From: Mucidula mucida | Taxonomy: Eukaryota > Basidiomycota > Agaricomycetes > Agaricales > Physalacriaceae | Assembly (NCBI GenBank): GCA_015501055.1 | Contig: JADNYV010000271.1 | Location: forward strand, 1-47,830 | Direction of reading: 5' to 3' | DNA: 47,830 bases | Shown here: piece after piece, positions 1 to 10,038 of the stretch | Position numbering within the stretch: the first letter of the stretch is position 1 | Layout of the letters: each line of letters starts with the position of its first letter | The notes under the pieces: generated by a model | Database searches by the model: none | Seen by the model: the letters and a program-made list of their open reading frames with translations, nothing else | What the model was told of the DNA's origin: nothing | Translations under genes and position numbers: made by a program

Positions 1-853
1 ACACGCATGATCTGCCTGAACGGGTTATGACTGGTCGCGTTAGAAGCCGTTTAGGTACGCCACTAAATTGTCCTGCAGTTGCGCTGCTTTCTCAAACTCG
101 CGTATATAGGAATGGTTCGGACAAACTTCACGCCGTACTCGGTAGCTCAGCTGATGGAGATCGTCTCATCGCGGCTGGAAAGCGTGAAACGAGAAGGCGA
201 CTCCGAAGTTATCAATCGAGACGCAATCAGACTTGCAGCTCAACGAGTCGCCAATCTCACTGGCGACGCCCGACGAATCCTGGATGTATGCAGGTATGAC
301 TGTTCTCCTCATTTTCTTACTCCTTTCTCATTCTGCTGTGATTGTCGTAGACGTGCTGTTGAGCTCGTACGCCCCGAGAAGAGAGTGGCTACGTCAAAAG
401 ACATTGTCCAAGTCATGTCGGTCATGCAGAACAACCCCACCGCGGCGTACCTGCGCGATCTAAGCTTCCATGAAAGACTTATGCTCGCATCGCTGGTAAA
501 GTGCGTAAAGCGGGAAGGCGTCGAGGAGATAAAATGGGGCGAGGTTGTTCTCCGAAATTCTACCAACATTGCTGCTTGATTGACGAGTTCTCCTATAGGT
601 CCAACATCAACATCTCATCTACATGGATGTTCTGAGGCAAGCCGACGACCCCAGACGGAAGCCAAACGACTTCGAACTTGGTGTGGTATTACAGTCTCTG
701 GTGGCGTCGAGGGCGATGTTGCTGGAAGACGGGATGGCTGCGTCTAGAAAGGCAGAAGAGGAAAGGAAGGTCATGCTCAACTTGGACCAGAGTGAGGTCG
801 AACGGGTACTCGGAGATGTGGGCGGAGACGTCTGGAAGAAAGTGTTAAATTAA
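1..853 (+). CDS. ORC1: Origin recognition complex subunit 1, C-terminal part
   Basis: This is the 3' end of ORC1, the AAA+ ATPase that helps load the replicative helicase at origins in the nucleus; the 5' part lies outside the window. Translation starts in frame at base 3 with DLPERVMTGRVRSRLG, the end of the ATPase core. Three introns (55-109, 294-350, 544-598) restore a continuous ORC1 reading: NFTPYSVAQLMEI, then ARRILDVCRRAVEL, then NNPTAAYLRDLSFHERLML and the winged-helix end with DDPRRKP and LVASRAML. The third intron has a GTTGTT donor. The stop codon is at 851-853. Identification by motif is strong. No disruption is visible in the part present. Confidence 0.93.
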
Positions 854-975
854 ACGGCGTCTACCTTTTGTTTGTTCTTTCTTCCAAGAGCACTCCACGG
901 TTTGTCTATATGTAGATGCATATAACGTTAAACATTTCCTGTCGCATCAAGGAAGTCGTAAATACGACAGCGCAT

Positions 976-1666
976 TCATATCGCACGCACGGCACTACGC
1001 AGCAACTGATATCCCGATAAACATACAACCAAAAACGTCGCCGCCATGGTCACCACCGTCGGATTTGCCGCGATCCCCGCCAGACTGCTGTTACACACGC
1101 CACATTCCCATCCTGCAGATGATAAGCCCAATCTCACTTCAAGATTAAGAAGACATACCGTCAGCTATCCCCGTGTACGCTTGCGGTGTGTACAACGCGA
1201 ACGTCAAATCGCTATTCACGGCCATATACCCCGCCGCCTGCGTCGCATCGTACCCTCGCTCGTCGCATATCATCAGGGAACACGTTCCCTGAGGGAGGGG
1301 ATTGTCCGAGTGCGCCGTCTGGTACGAATACACGTCCCACACCACTTGCGTCGCGTCGCCCGCCACCACGCCACTATTATCGCCCACGGGATAGGTGTTG
1401 CTATTTTCGCAGGCTGCGGAGACGGTGAGGCTCGTGGGGGTGATGAGCACGGAGGTAAAGTTCCACCCGAATGTGAGAAGATTGTTGGAGGCGATCTTGA
1501 AGTAGGAGGTGGAGGTCGTGAGTGGTTGGGTTATACTTAGGCTGCCGACTTCGGCGCTCGCGGGGATGGAGACGGTGGAGGATCCAGAGGAGGATTGCGC
1601 CGCCGAAGATGAAGCTGCTGTTGAGGACATGATGGGCGTCAAAAGAGAGAAAGAAACGAGGTCCAA
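976..1666 (-). CDS. DUF7137-like secreted or GPI-anchored protein
   Basis: A fungal extracellular protein of unknown function. After a Ser/Ala-rich N-terminus comes a beta-rich domain (SITQPLTTSTSYFKIAS, FGWNFTSVLITPTSLTVSA, DATQVVWDVYSYQT, LMICDERG, LTFALYTPQAYTGIADGW), which I recognise as basidiomycete DUF7137-like. A 46-bp intron (1113-1158) leads to a final exon with a CxxC pair (WECGVCNSS) and a hydrophobic tail (TVVTMAATFLVVCLSGYQLL), as expected for a GPI signal or membrane anchor; the stop is at 976-978. The 5' end is uncertain: the first ATG (1666) gives no convincing signal peptide, so an upstream exon encoding one may be missing from this model. Ser/Thr richness suggests O-glycosylation. 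Confidence 0.72.
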
Positions 1667-1976
1667 AAAGTTTTGCGACCAGTCGCTAACGAGAGCTGCG
1701 CCACTGCGGATACTACGTCACAATTCGAAATCTGATTGTTCTGCACGAGGCACTTCCGGTTCTGTGTAATAAATGCTGTAGCCAAGTCATGTAGCGTGTA
1801 GGATTAGATCAAGAGCGGCAAGAGTGGTGGAGTCAGGCGAACTTGAGAAGGTGTAGGAATCGAAGACAAATCGGAGGTGCTTTCGAGGGAACATACTTTC
1901 CTAAGATACAGCAAATCGTGCATTGATATACATACAGTGAGATCAAGCAAAATGAGAGAAAGCACTGTCGCAGTCG

Positions 1977-2773
1977 TTATGTCTGCCGTCCTCGAGCAGG
2001 ATCGAGAGGCTGGAAGCGCATGTAATATTGTTTGGTGTGGCTCTCCACAAGTTCCTGTGTCGACTCGGGTAAATCCTCGACGAATTGAGCTTTCAAACCG
2101 ACATAAGCTATGTGTAACTGATAGTAACAAAGCTTGCGGTACCCGGTGATCCAGCGAAAAGCGCAAGTGCCGGGACGACTGTATTGGCGGGAACAACAGT
2201 GTTGTCTGCAATCTTTGCACAGTCCTTGATTATCACAAACTTGCCCTAAATTCGTTCAAGACAAAGGAAGTACGAGGAGAAAGCGGAAGCCTTACAATGA
2301 CACACCCCTTGCCTATTTCGACATGGTTCCCTATCGTTGCTGCCTCAACGACCGAGTCTTTACCAATGTGGACATGGTCGCCGACTTTCATTGGGTAGTA
2401 ATTGAAGGCGCCGCGGTACGTTTTATAAGGAGGACTGCAAATGCAAGTTGATCAAAACCTCAATGAAAGGCTTGACCACATACCGCATCACACATCCCTC
2501 GCCAACCAAGCAATACCTTCCCAACGATATGACCACAGCATGGCCTGGCCCAGAACGTCTGAGATCGCCTCTGATAATCGCTGAGCTCGAGATGATAGTC
2601 TTGCCGCCAAGGATGATATTCTGCGGCCCAGCAATGGTCGCTCGGCGCGACACCTTGTTTCCCGTGTCCTAGAAGAGCGCGTCGGTCGTCGTACGCGTTG
2701 ACTATCAGCAAGGCGGTCGCACTGTCTCGATAAACTCGGATTTGGAGTAGTAGATGGGCGGCTCGAGGGACAT
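1977..2773 (-). CDS. DCTN5: Dynactin subunit 5 (p25), copy A
   Basis: p25 is a left-handed beta-helix protein of the dynactin pointed-end complex, which links dynein to cargo. Five exons (2723-2773, 2484-2668, 2296-2434, 2143-2245, 1977-2107) give 202 residues, starting MSLEPPIYYSKSEFIET. The hexapeptide-repeat core is clear: GPQNIILGGKTIISSSAIIRG, SGPGHAVVISLGRYCLVGEG, YYPMKVGDHVHIG, SVVEAATIGNHVEIGKGCVI. The last intron (2108-2142) is only 35 bp but is needed to reach the conserved tail LPESTQELVESHTKQYY. The reading is intact. A nearly identical intact copy lies inverted at 22639-23438; exon differences are few (for example Lys versus Ile after GL in the last exon). It is divergent from the DUF6535 fragment at 3026, so the two may share a promoter. 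Confidence 0.93.
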
Positions 2774-3501
2774 GGTGGTGGTTACAGTTTGACCCTGCCG
2801 GCCTCTTTCGTACCACGCTCACAAAGTCATCGTCTCGACTGTTGGCCTCGAATACACGACTCGATACGCCGGCTGAGCACCTGCGTGAATGGCTCCCTTA
2901 ACGAGGGTATTAACGAGCCACAGGTGACAATGTGCGTTCACACGGATAATCTACGCGTTGTAGCACCATAACACGGACGACGACTCCTACCGTTCTGGGA
3001 CTTGCAGGCTTGAATGCTGCCCAACATGGCTGGTGTAACTCAACACGGTGAGTACGGCCCACTTTCGACAAGGGCGTGGTAGATACTGACATGATCGACG
3101 TATCCAGATGAATATGACAATATTCCCGAGGATGCTTTTGGCGAGGAATGTAGTCCTAACGCCAAGCTCTGGCGGATCTATATGAACGAAGCCCAAATTC
3201 TGGACAACGCGATGACCAAAGACTTGAGTGAGAACGCGGATGTGCTCCTTGTTTTTGTATGTATCGCGATACATTCTAAGCTGCTTCAAATTCAAGTAGG
3301 GTGCACATAGTCTGGTCTTTTTTCCGCGGTCGTTACTGCTTTCGTGGCCATGACCTCTCAAAACCTGCAGATGGAATATGCTCCCATAACTGCAGAGCTG
3401 ATGTTCAAAATGGTTCAGCTCCAGCGGGCGGCTTTGGATGGCTCTGATAGCGCATCCGTACAGCCTTCATCCTGGACTCCCGCCTCCTCTTTCTTGCCAT
3501 C
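1977..3501. repeat. Inverted segmental duplication, arm A
   Basis: This arm holds DCTN5 copy A, the intergenic promoter region and the 5' part of a DUF6535 gene. The mirror arm is at about 22037-23438 on the opposite strand. Similarity starts near the DCTN5 stop codon and ends near 3501 within the third DUF6535 exon, where this arm switches to unrelated AT-rich sequence. The intergenic spacer here is 252 bp, against 132 bp in the other arm. Boundaries were judged by eye. Confidence 0.9.
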
Positions 3502-3793
3502 AAAGGTTGTCGGCGAGTACCCCTTTGTAGAGGACATTCGGTTTCATGCTACGTATACAAAGCAGGAGAAGTTAATCACTGCAATGGGCATTTATGCTGT
3601 TCAAAACAAAGCAAAATTAAATACCATTGAAACACATGTTATAAGGAATCACAACCCGATTTTATTAGCAGCCGCAAACCAATTTCAACCATCAAAAGTT
3701 GAGCTCAAGTTTGTAAAAAATGCGATGGACATCTTCAAAACTGGACGAAGACCTTCAAATATGGCAGTTGATCGCCGTGCAAGTATGTACTAA
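3026..3793 (+). pseudogene. Truncated DUF6535 gene fused to unrelated tail
   Basis: The first three exons (3026-3047, 3108-3256, 3311-3793) match the start of the full DUF6535 gene at 22506: MAGVTQHDEYDNIPEDAFG, then ENADVLLVF, then SGLFSAVVTAFVAMTSQ. Both introns are GT-AG. After TPASSFLPS (about 3501) similarity stops, just before the expected transmembrane segments, and the frame runs on through an AT-rich tail (VVGEYPFVEDIRFHATYTKQ and onward) to a stop at 3791-3793. The predicted 217-residue protein would lack all membrane segments. I read it as a truncated duplicate that captured foreign sequence. It might be translated, but DUF6535 function is unknown. The tail matches no family I recognise. 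Confidence 0.75.
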
Positions 3794-4910
3794 TGAGTCC
3801 TAAATTCAGAATGACTCGAGGTTTCGACACCTTCCGCCTCAAAAATGCCTTGGGCGCCAGGACGGCATACGCAGTTGCCCGATTTGGGTGACCCGCTGGA
3901 GCGCACACCATTGGAGCTGAAGGGTGGAAGGGGCGCTCCTTGGGCGGGTGGCAGATTCAGGGTCCAAAGGGCACCTACACAAGTACTATTATGGAATCCT
4001 CGGGGCACAGGTTTCACTGACATTGACCGCAGTTTCGGGGAATCAAGAATTTGCGGAGGACCTTTTATCAACTAGGTCGCCGGTTCTGGCACTAAAACCT
4101 TGCGAATCAGAATAGTGCTTTGCAGTAGAACCTATTGTAAATACCAAGAAAAACATCAACTCTTTTATCTTGACTCGCCAATGCTTGCCGACCAAGGGCG
4201 GGCAAGCCGCCCTCGTTTGCGTGCATTGGCTCGTGAAGAGGGGGAGGGCAGTCAGTTGCTTAAAGCGGCTCGAGCACCGACTCGAGAAATGAACGGGATA
4301 ATGCTAAAACGCGGCCACACACTGGCCGTGTAGTTTGCGACAGTATCTGCACTATCCAAGGTAATAATCAGAGGCAGAACATCAAATTCTCACAGAACAG
4401 CTGATTGATCCCCGAGAAATGGCACGATTCTTAGATATTTCATACACTTTTTATATGTAATCAAGTAGACCTTGCGACTTTGCAAGGTAAAGTGTCAGCT
4501 TTGATCAAGTCTGCCTAAGGGAGACTGTCATTGTAACAGGGTCTGTGTGTCGAGCGCGTCTTCCCGCGCCAGCAGAAAGTGTCCTTGCTGAACTTTGAAT
4601 GCTGTTTTCAGAATACTATCTTGGGCAGCATTTACCTACAACTACCGGGTACGTGAAGATTTGACACTGTTCCATGGACTCAAGCCATGATATTGGACGT
4701 CTCTTCAACTGAAAACTCGCACTGCTTGCAGTCTCTACTCGACGTATTGTTGATTCAGTAATTCATACTGCCTAAACGTTGCATACAAATGGCTCAAACA
4801 CAAAGTTTCTAGGTGCCCTTGTTCGAATCCTTGCCGAAATATCCAGCTGTACATTGATTCGGATGCCGATCCAAAGTAGGATATGGGTAAAAATGTTCCA
4901 GCCTTATACT
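3794..4910. other. Spacer without recognisable gene
   Basis: About 1.1 kb between the DUF6535 chimera and the 3' end of the eIF4G-like gene. It has only short overlapping ORFs with no family signature on either strand, plus a few short palindromes (for example around 4310-4330). I see no tRNA or clear mobile element. Confidence 0.5.
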
Positions 4911-7584
4911 CTACAACATGGTATGATTGAACAAAACTCGCCTAGCGGAACTAGTATGCTCAAGAAGCTTGGCGCCACTCCCCTCCAACTTCGAAGCTAT
5001 CTGTGTCCGTTGTTCCTCTGAGAGGTCCGCGCCCTGGATCATTATGGCCAGGAGGTTGGGAGCCTTCGGCGCATCAATAGCAATATCGTCCAGGAACTCG
5101 GCAACAGACGCTATGCCTTGCTCGAACGCCGCTGGGGCGCATAAACCCTTGGACGACGCACGCGCAAACAAGTCCCCAACAAGCTGTGCGTCAGCCTCCT
5201 TCGACTTGATCGCAAAAGAAACCAACTTGTCGACCAAGAGGTGATGGTACGATGCGGGTAGTGAGCTGAAGTAGTCTTCTGCCTCATCCAAGTTCCGGAC
5301 CGCGAAGAACTCTTTCAGGTCCTCCTCAATCTTCTTCTTGGCATCCGCGACAGCCATCTCCGGTGCAGCGCTCTCCTCAGTCGGGGATTCCACCTCATCG
5401 TCAGATCCTTGCTCAGTTTCCGCGGTGGTGGATTCCACGGGCTTGGATCGAGGCGCCAACACAAGTTTCTTCCGTTGAGCAAATGCTAACGACAGACATC
5501 AGTCAAAGAAAATCAAGCGAACAAATCATGTAGCATACCTTTTGGTGCAGATGACTCGGCGGAAGCCTCAGAGTTCTGGAGCATCGAGAAGATATTCTGC
5601 GATGAGGAGTTTGTTCGCTCTATTGATTCACGCTTGTCCTTCTTGCCAGAGGAAAAAGTGCTCTGAGAACCAAACGTCATCCGTGCAGTCGAACCCTTGC
5701 TGATTTGGCCGAACTTCGACAAGTCGCCAGCCTTGGGAGGTGCACGAGGCGCGGATCCAGCGGTGGTCCAACCATCTGGACCGACTTGCTGTTGATCTCC
5801 ACGGTCACCGCCGCGTCTGGATCCACCACGAGACATCATCATTTGGCGCTGATACAACTCTTTCTGGGCCTTAACCTCCCTCTCCCTAGGAGCGCTGAGA
5901 AAACCGCGCGCATCTGAACTCATGACCGAAGTTTCACCGACATCTGGAATCCCCGTATCTCTGCGAAAGCTAAACGGAAGCCGATGTGGCTTCGAGAGCT
6001 CCAACAGCTTGGCACGATATTCTTGCGACTTGGCTGCTATCTTCTCGCGTCGCACATCCGACATTCCAGCGCCCTTCATCATGATCGCCAGAAGACCAGG
6101 AGCACTCGGCGCGTCAATCGCGATATCATCAAGGAATTCAGCTGTGAGCGCAAGACCCTCCTCAAACGCCGCTGGGGAACACAACCCCTTCGACGCCGCA
6201 CGGGTGAATAAATCTACCACAAGCCGCGCGTCCGCCTCGGTCGACTCGACAGACGAGTAGACAAGGTCGTCGACTAGTAGATAATGGTGTACGGCTGGTA
6301 ACTCGACGAAGTAGAGTTCTGCCTCCTCCAAGTTCCGAGTCGCGAAAAACTCCTTTTTGTACTGGTGAATCTTCTCCTTTGCCTCGGAAACTGACATCTC
6401 GGAAGACTGGCTAATGTCAGACTCCAATTCACTACTGAACGTGGGGTATCTAGACTGCCTGCATTGGGAGCCATGTTGTGAGGCCTTGTTACTGTCATTT
6501 CGCTTCGCGCCACACTTGCTGCCCATAGAAGTAGCCGAGCGCTTGTCGGCCTTGGAGGAATTGGTGCCAAAGCTGCCCATGCCCATGTTAAAGGAATTGA
6601 AGGCCTTGCCGAACAAGCGTGGAGGGGAACCACTGACGGAAGCTTGACATCGAGGTGCTGAGGCGCGACGACGGCCTGCACCTCCTCGGCTCATGGGGAA
6701 GTTGCCTTCTGCAGGCTCGAGACCAATGTCATCGAGAGGAGGAAGCATATCGGGCTTTTCCTTGCAGATAGACATAAATTGCAACAAGAAAGTACGATCA
6801 TATCTGTAGAATGAACATTATAGAAAGCCCAGCTCGGAGGCAAGGCGCATACCTGAACTTGCCGTCCTTTGCGCCTATATTGAGCTCGGCGCTGGGTTTC
6901 CTAACGCCATCGGGGTAGGGAACGCTACTAAGATCACGGATGATACGAGCAGTAGTGAGTGCAGAGGGGGGGTTTTGGATCGTCAAGAGATCGGTGAGGC
7001 CTGCGGAGGGCAGCTCTGCAGCGACCGTATGATTGGGCGGTGCTTGCTGGGGCGACATTTGTTCAGGTTGCGGCATATACCATCCCGAATAACCATAAGC
7101 AGCATGTGGCTGGCCCTCCATGGGCGCAGGATACTACGCACGAGGTCAGATAAGGTTAATATTAGCTTGATAAACCTACATCTTCTTGACCCCATGGTTG
7201 CTTGGGCGGCTGCATTTGTGGTGGCGACATTTTGGTCGGTGGAGGATGTGAAGATAATCGAGGGCTACCCATCTGAGGAGACCCAGTAGGACCACTAGGC
7301 ATCCGTGAAGCGGCACCGGAAGGGGGCAGCGAAGGGGGTGTCGAAGCCGACGCTGATAACGAGCCCTGAAACAATTTCGCTATATCCACTTTGCCTACCT
7401 TTGTTACCGTAGAGCTCGCTGGTCTGATGCGAGTCTGCACGGCCGATTTGCCATTAACCTGGCTCACTGTAGCCGGACGAGCGCCAAAATATTCGACGCC
7501 TTTAGACTTGAATGGTGGGGTCGGGGTAGGGGCGGGTGATGAAGAAATCGGTGTGTTGACATCGTCAATCGATTCAAAAGACAT
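4911..7584 (-). CDS. eIF4G-like protein with MIF4G replaced by an MA3 domain
   Basis: Four exons (7180-7584, 6853-7133, 5539-6803, 4911-5485) splice in frame to 841 residues. Regions shared with fungal eIF4G, in order: a Pro-rich N-terminus (SIDDVNTPISSSPAP); a stretch ending LNIGAKDGKFR; the eIF4E-binding motif YDRTFLL (about 230-236, consensus YxxxxL-phi); FMSICKEKPD; a Gly/Ser region (MGMGSFGTNSSK); then MA3 domain 1 (about 365-498); the linker MSRGGSRRGGDRG and VGPDGWTTAGSAPR; QRKKLVLAPRSKPVES; and MA3 domain 2 (about 694-826). Canonical eIF4G has the MIF4G HEAT domain where MA3-1 lies; I find no MIF4G remnant. The two MA3 domains are alike (both contain AEFLDDIAIDAP), so MA3-1 probably arose by internal duplication. 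Exon 1 of eIF4G appears decayed upstream, so the start at 7584 is a best guess. It could bind eIF4E and eIF4A without bridging to the ribosome; that is inference. Confidence 0.82.
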
Positions 7585-7643
7585 GGCAGGGCCTGAGCGA
7601 CCAAGTCAGCTCGCTGTACACTGAAAGAAGGATACGCACGTAC

Positions 7644-7760
7644 CCAATTTGGTGACGCCTAAATTACGCAGGGATTTGAAGGTATACGTTGTCCTAGCAC
7701 ACTAGGACGTCAACGAAGGGGACCAAGCTGTTTTGGATGGGAGTCGGGGACGATCGTGCT
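7644..7760 (-). pseudogene. Decayed exon 1 of the eIF4G-like gene
   Basis: Upstream of the eIF4G-like gene, a donor at 7643 and acceptor at 7593 mark a 51-bp intron in the position where the fragment at 12684 has its first intron. The preceding sequence reads RNLGVTKLG, LGQRIP and LPSKTAWSPS in different frames, resembling the exon-1 pieces of eIF4G, but stops and a frame change separate them. Exon 1 is therefore broken in this copy, and translation probably begins at the ATG at 7584. Confidence 0.55.
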
Positions 7761-8439
7761 GCGCAGGACGAGGTCACCACGTTCCAAGTCACAAGTCTAC
7801 TGGATGGAGAGATGAGCTGGAGAGTTTATAGCATATGCCGTCACAAATCATTCTTCTCGACTGAACGTGCTGAACTCTATACTGATGCACAGTCGATTCC
7901 CAGATAGGCTTGGCTGTCGCAGATATGCAGGATTGGGCCGTCATTGTCGAGCAGCAGTTCAGTGTTCAACGTTCAATGAGGTGGCAAGGCGGGCTGAAAA
8001 GAGTCAGGACTCAAGTTTGTTCAAGCGACTTCCAAGTTCCCACGCTCTGGAGCACGTGGAGCCCCTTCATACTGACACCATCACGCGCTTTGAGTCGTCT
8101 GTTCACTCGCAATCCATCTGCGCTGAAAACTGTGGTACTAACACTGCGCTTTTCCTTCAAAGCGTCAGAAGTACGGGTACCTGCCTATACGATCGCGTAG
8201 AAAATGGAACTCGGCTGTGGCACGGATCGCCACACTAGCACGCGACCTGCTGGACTCTCAAGACGATCCCAATCACGCTAAGTATGTGAAATTAATTGAT
8301 AGGGCCTGTCATCAATCTTGTCGACACAATACTACTGCCGTCATCGTTCTGATATTACTTCGCCCTATGTAGGCGTACCCAGTTCGGCTTTGGTAAGTCG
8401 TCGTCTTTCTTCGCTAGTCTTGAGGATCCGCGTAGAAAA
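7761..8439. other. Spacer with unclassified short ORFs
   Basis: About 680 bp upstream of the eIF4G-like gene. The plus strand carries an open stretch at 7910-8200 and a piece near 8205-8270 (TRLWHGSPH in one frame) that resembles the repeat starting at 8440. I recognise no domain. It may belong to the same decayed gene as the repeat that follows. Confidence 0.35.
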
Positions 8440-8900
8440 TGCATGCTGGACTTGGACACTCTAGTATGCTCAATTCAGCTAGCACAAGGCTGTGGCGCCG
8501 GATCGCCCGGATACTACTTGCACGGTCTGCTGGATTTGATCTAGCTGAGGATCCCAAACACATTTTATGAATACCCGACATTGATTTCGGCCATGGCCGA
8601 GCCAAATCCTTGAAAAATTGTCCGTGGAGATTCAATATTGAGAATGAATCCTTCGTTCTCCTCCGAGTCCGTGGCGCTTGCACATTGTCTTCTGCTCAAG
8701 CGCGATATGGGGCGCTCAGCGGCCAGATGTTCAAGGCGCGAAGATCGGTTCATTCCCAAGATTCTTGTGCTCTCTATATTATTGCATCTATACGCGTCCG
8801 CGTTTTCTCCGCGCGCGAGGACGTTGATCCTCTTTGGTGCAATATACATTCTCTTGGGTCATCCCGAATATCTCGTATGTCTGATCATCTCTGACTGTGA
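8440..8900 (+). repeat. Unidentified dispersed repeat, copy 1 (partner at 19027-19410)
   Basis: Several blocks here match the reverse strand at 19.0-19.4 kb, for example GTGGCGCCGGAT near 8491, the block around AATATTGAGAATGAATCC (8634-8651), and TTTCTCCGCGCGCGA near 8804-8818. Predicted peptides also correspond (LYIIASIRVRVFSARED here, LLYIASFRVQGFSARDS in the partner). No intact gene is visible in either copy, so both are probably decayed relics of one unidentified protein gene. Confidence 0.6.
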
Positions 8901-9084
8901 TGAGCAATAGAGTACATTTACTCGGTCCAAGTCGGCACCATCAATCATGAAACGCTGCCTAGCGATTTCGAGTCCCGATGGGAAATCCGTAGATTACTAG
9001 GTAGAATAGCATAATAGATACAACACACCGTAAGTCGTACACAATACCATAAATAAACGGGTACTTTTTAACCAGAGGAGCGCA

Positions 9085-9990
9085 TCAACACATCCTCACG
9101 ACCCACTCCTCGCCCTGTCTAGATATCCTGACCATCTTCCGCTCGCTCTGGTATGTCGTCGTGTCCTGAAACGCGAAATCCAAGTCGTCCTGCGGCTCAC
9201 TGAGGAGGAAGGGGTCGTAGAGGGGGGTTATGTACGATGAAGAAGTGGGAGAAACGGAGTACGGAGATGGAGAGGAAGAAGTGGATGCGGAGTATGAGAG
9301 GGATGGAGTGGATGAGGATGATGTGGTGGGAGTGCAAGTCTCGATTAGGCGGACGCGAACGCCGTCCCCGGATGGACAGGGTACGGCATCAAATGTGACT
9401 TGGATGTCACCGGTTGGATCGGAGGAGATGGATGGGACGAGGCCGAGGGATGGGAGGGCGCAGAGGAGGGCTAGCATGACTGGGTTATCCTCCTTGACCT
9501 CTTCCTCCTTGACGTCCTCCTCCTCCTTCTTAATCGGCTTCCTTGAACGTAACTGCTTATTCTCCGCTTCGAGTTCCGCTACACGACTATCGAGCGAGGT
9601 CAATCTCATTGTCGTAAAAAAGAAGAGGAAAACGTACATTTCCATAGCCTCGAATTCCTCGCGCTTACGCTGACGTGAGAGAAAGGCAGCTGCGCGGTTT
9701 TTTACGAGTCGGGCTTCGCGCTTTGACAGGCCGGAGACGTCCGGCGGTACAAAGTCGCGCGTTGTGCGGGGCTTCTTGGATGGGCGCCCTGCTCGCACTG
9801 GTGCGTCGTCCTCGTCATCGTCGTCGGCATCGCTGTCCTCTGCTGGTGGGGGTCGCTTCCGTGTCTCTCGGACTACGGGCGACGGCTCTGCAAGACCAAA
9901 CAGCTGTGTCGTAGGGAGGCATGTCGGCTGAGGGCCTGGCGAGGGCGACGTTGAAGAGGATGGAGATGGATAGTAGTCCCAGCTGTCCAT
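9085..9990 (-). CDS. bZIP transcription factor
   Basis: Predicted nuclear DNA-binding protein of 284 residues from two exons (9638-9990, 9085-9586). The 51-bp intron lies inside the bZIP and is a multiple of three, so the unspliced reading is also open. Residues 11-30 are Ser/Pro-rich, 51-62 strongly acidic (DSDADDDDEDD), and 66-76 basic (RAGRPSKKPR). The bZIP basic region is at about 88-111, with NRAAAFLSRQRKR carrying the N-x7-R signature, followed by a short zipper (IRVAELEAENKQLRSRK). The C-terminus is rich in Ser/Thr/Tyr. The basic region resembles basidiomycete ATF6/HAC1-like factors, but I cannot assign an orthologue. The ATG at 9990 was preferred because the upstream in-frame extension begins with TTG. 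Confidence 0.85.
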   Translation of the reverse strand: MDSWDYYPSPSSSTSPSPGPQPTCLPTTQLFGLAEPSPVVRETRKRPPPAEDSDADDDDEDDAPVRAGRPSKKPRTTRDFVPPDVSGLSKREARLVKNRAAAFLSRQRKREEFEAMEMYVFLFFFTTMRLTSLDSRVAELEAENKQLRSRKPIKKEEEDVKEEEVKEDNPVMLALLCALPSLGLVPSISSDPTGDIQVTFDAVPCPSGDGVRVRLIETCTPTTSSSSTPSLSYSASTSSSPSPYSVSPTSSSYITPLYDPFLLSEPQDDLDFAFQDTTTYQSERKMVRISRQGEEWVVRMC

Positions 9991-10030
9991 GGCGGGTCGG
10001 AGGCGGTGGTGGACCAAGCTCGCCCCAGGT

Positions 10031-10038
10031 TATATATA
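10031..10038 (-). promoter_or_regulatory. TATA box of the bZIP gene
   Basis: TATATATA lies about 40 bp upstream of the chosen bZIP start codon on the minus strand. The close spacing would give a very short leader if it is used, which also argues for the 9990 start over any upstream start. Confidence 0.45.

Noticed and set aside
1046..1540. A 164-codon plus-strand ORF
   Set aside because: It is antisense to the DUF7137-like gene and has no domain.
4816..4840. GTTCGAATC as the T-loop of a tRNA gene
   Set aside because: The flanking bases do not pair as a T-stem and no matching D-arm, anticodon arm or acceptor stem is present upstream.
8565..8894. Overlapping ORFs on both strands as real genes
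   Set aside because: They overlap almost completely and the region matches a decayed repeat copy; neither has a domain.
9587..9637. Coding reading through the bZIP intron
   Set aside because: The segment is a multiple of three and open, but has good splice sites, and removing it restores a continuous basic region and zipper.
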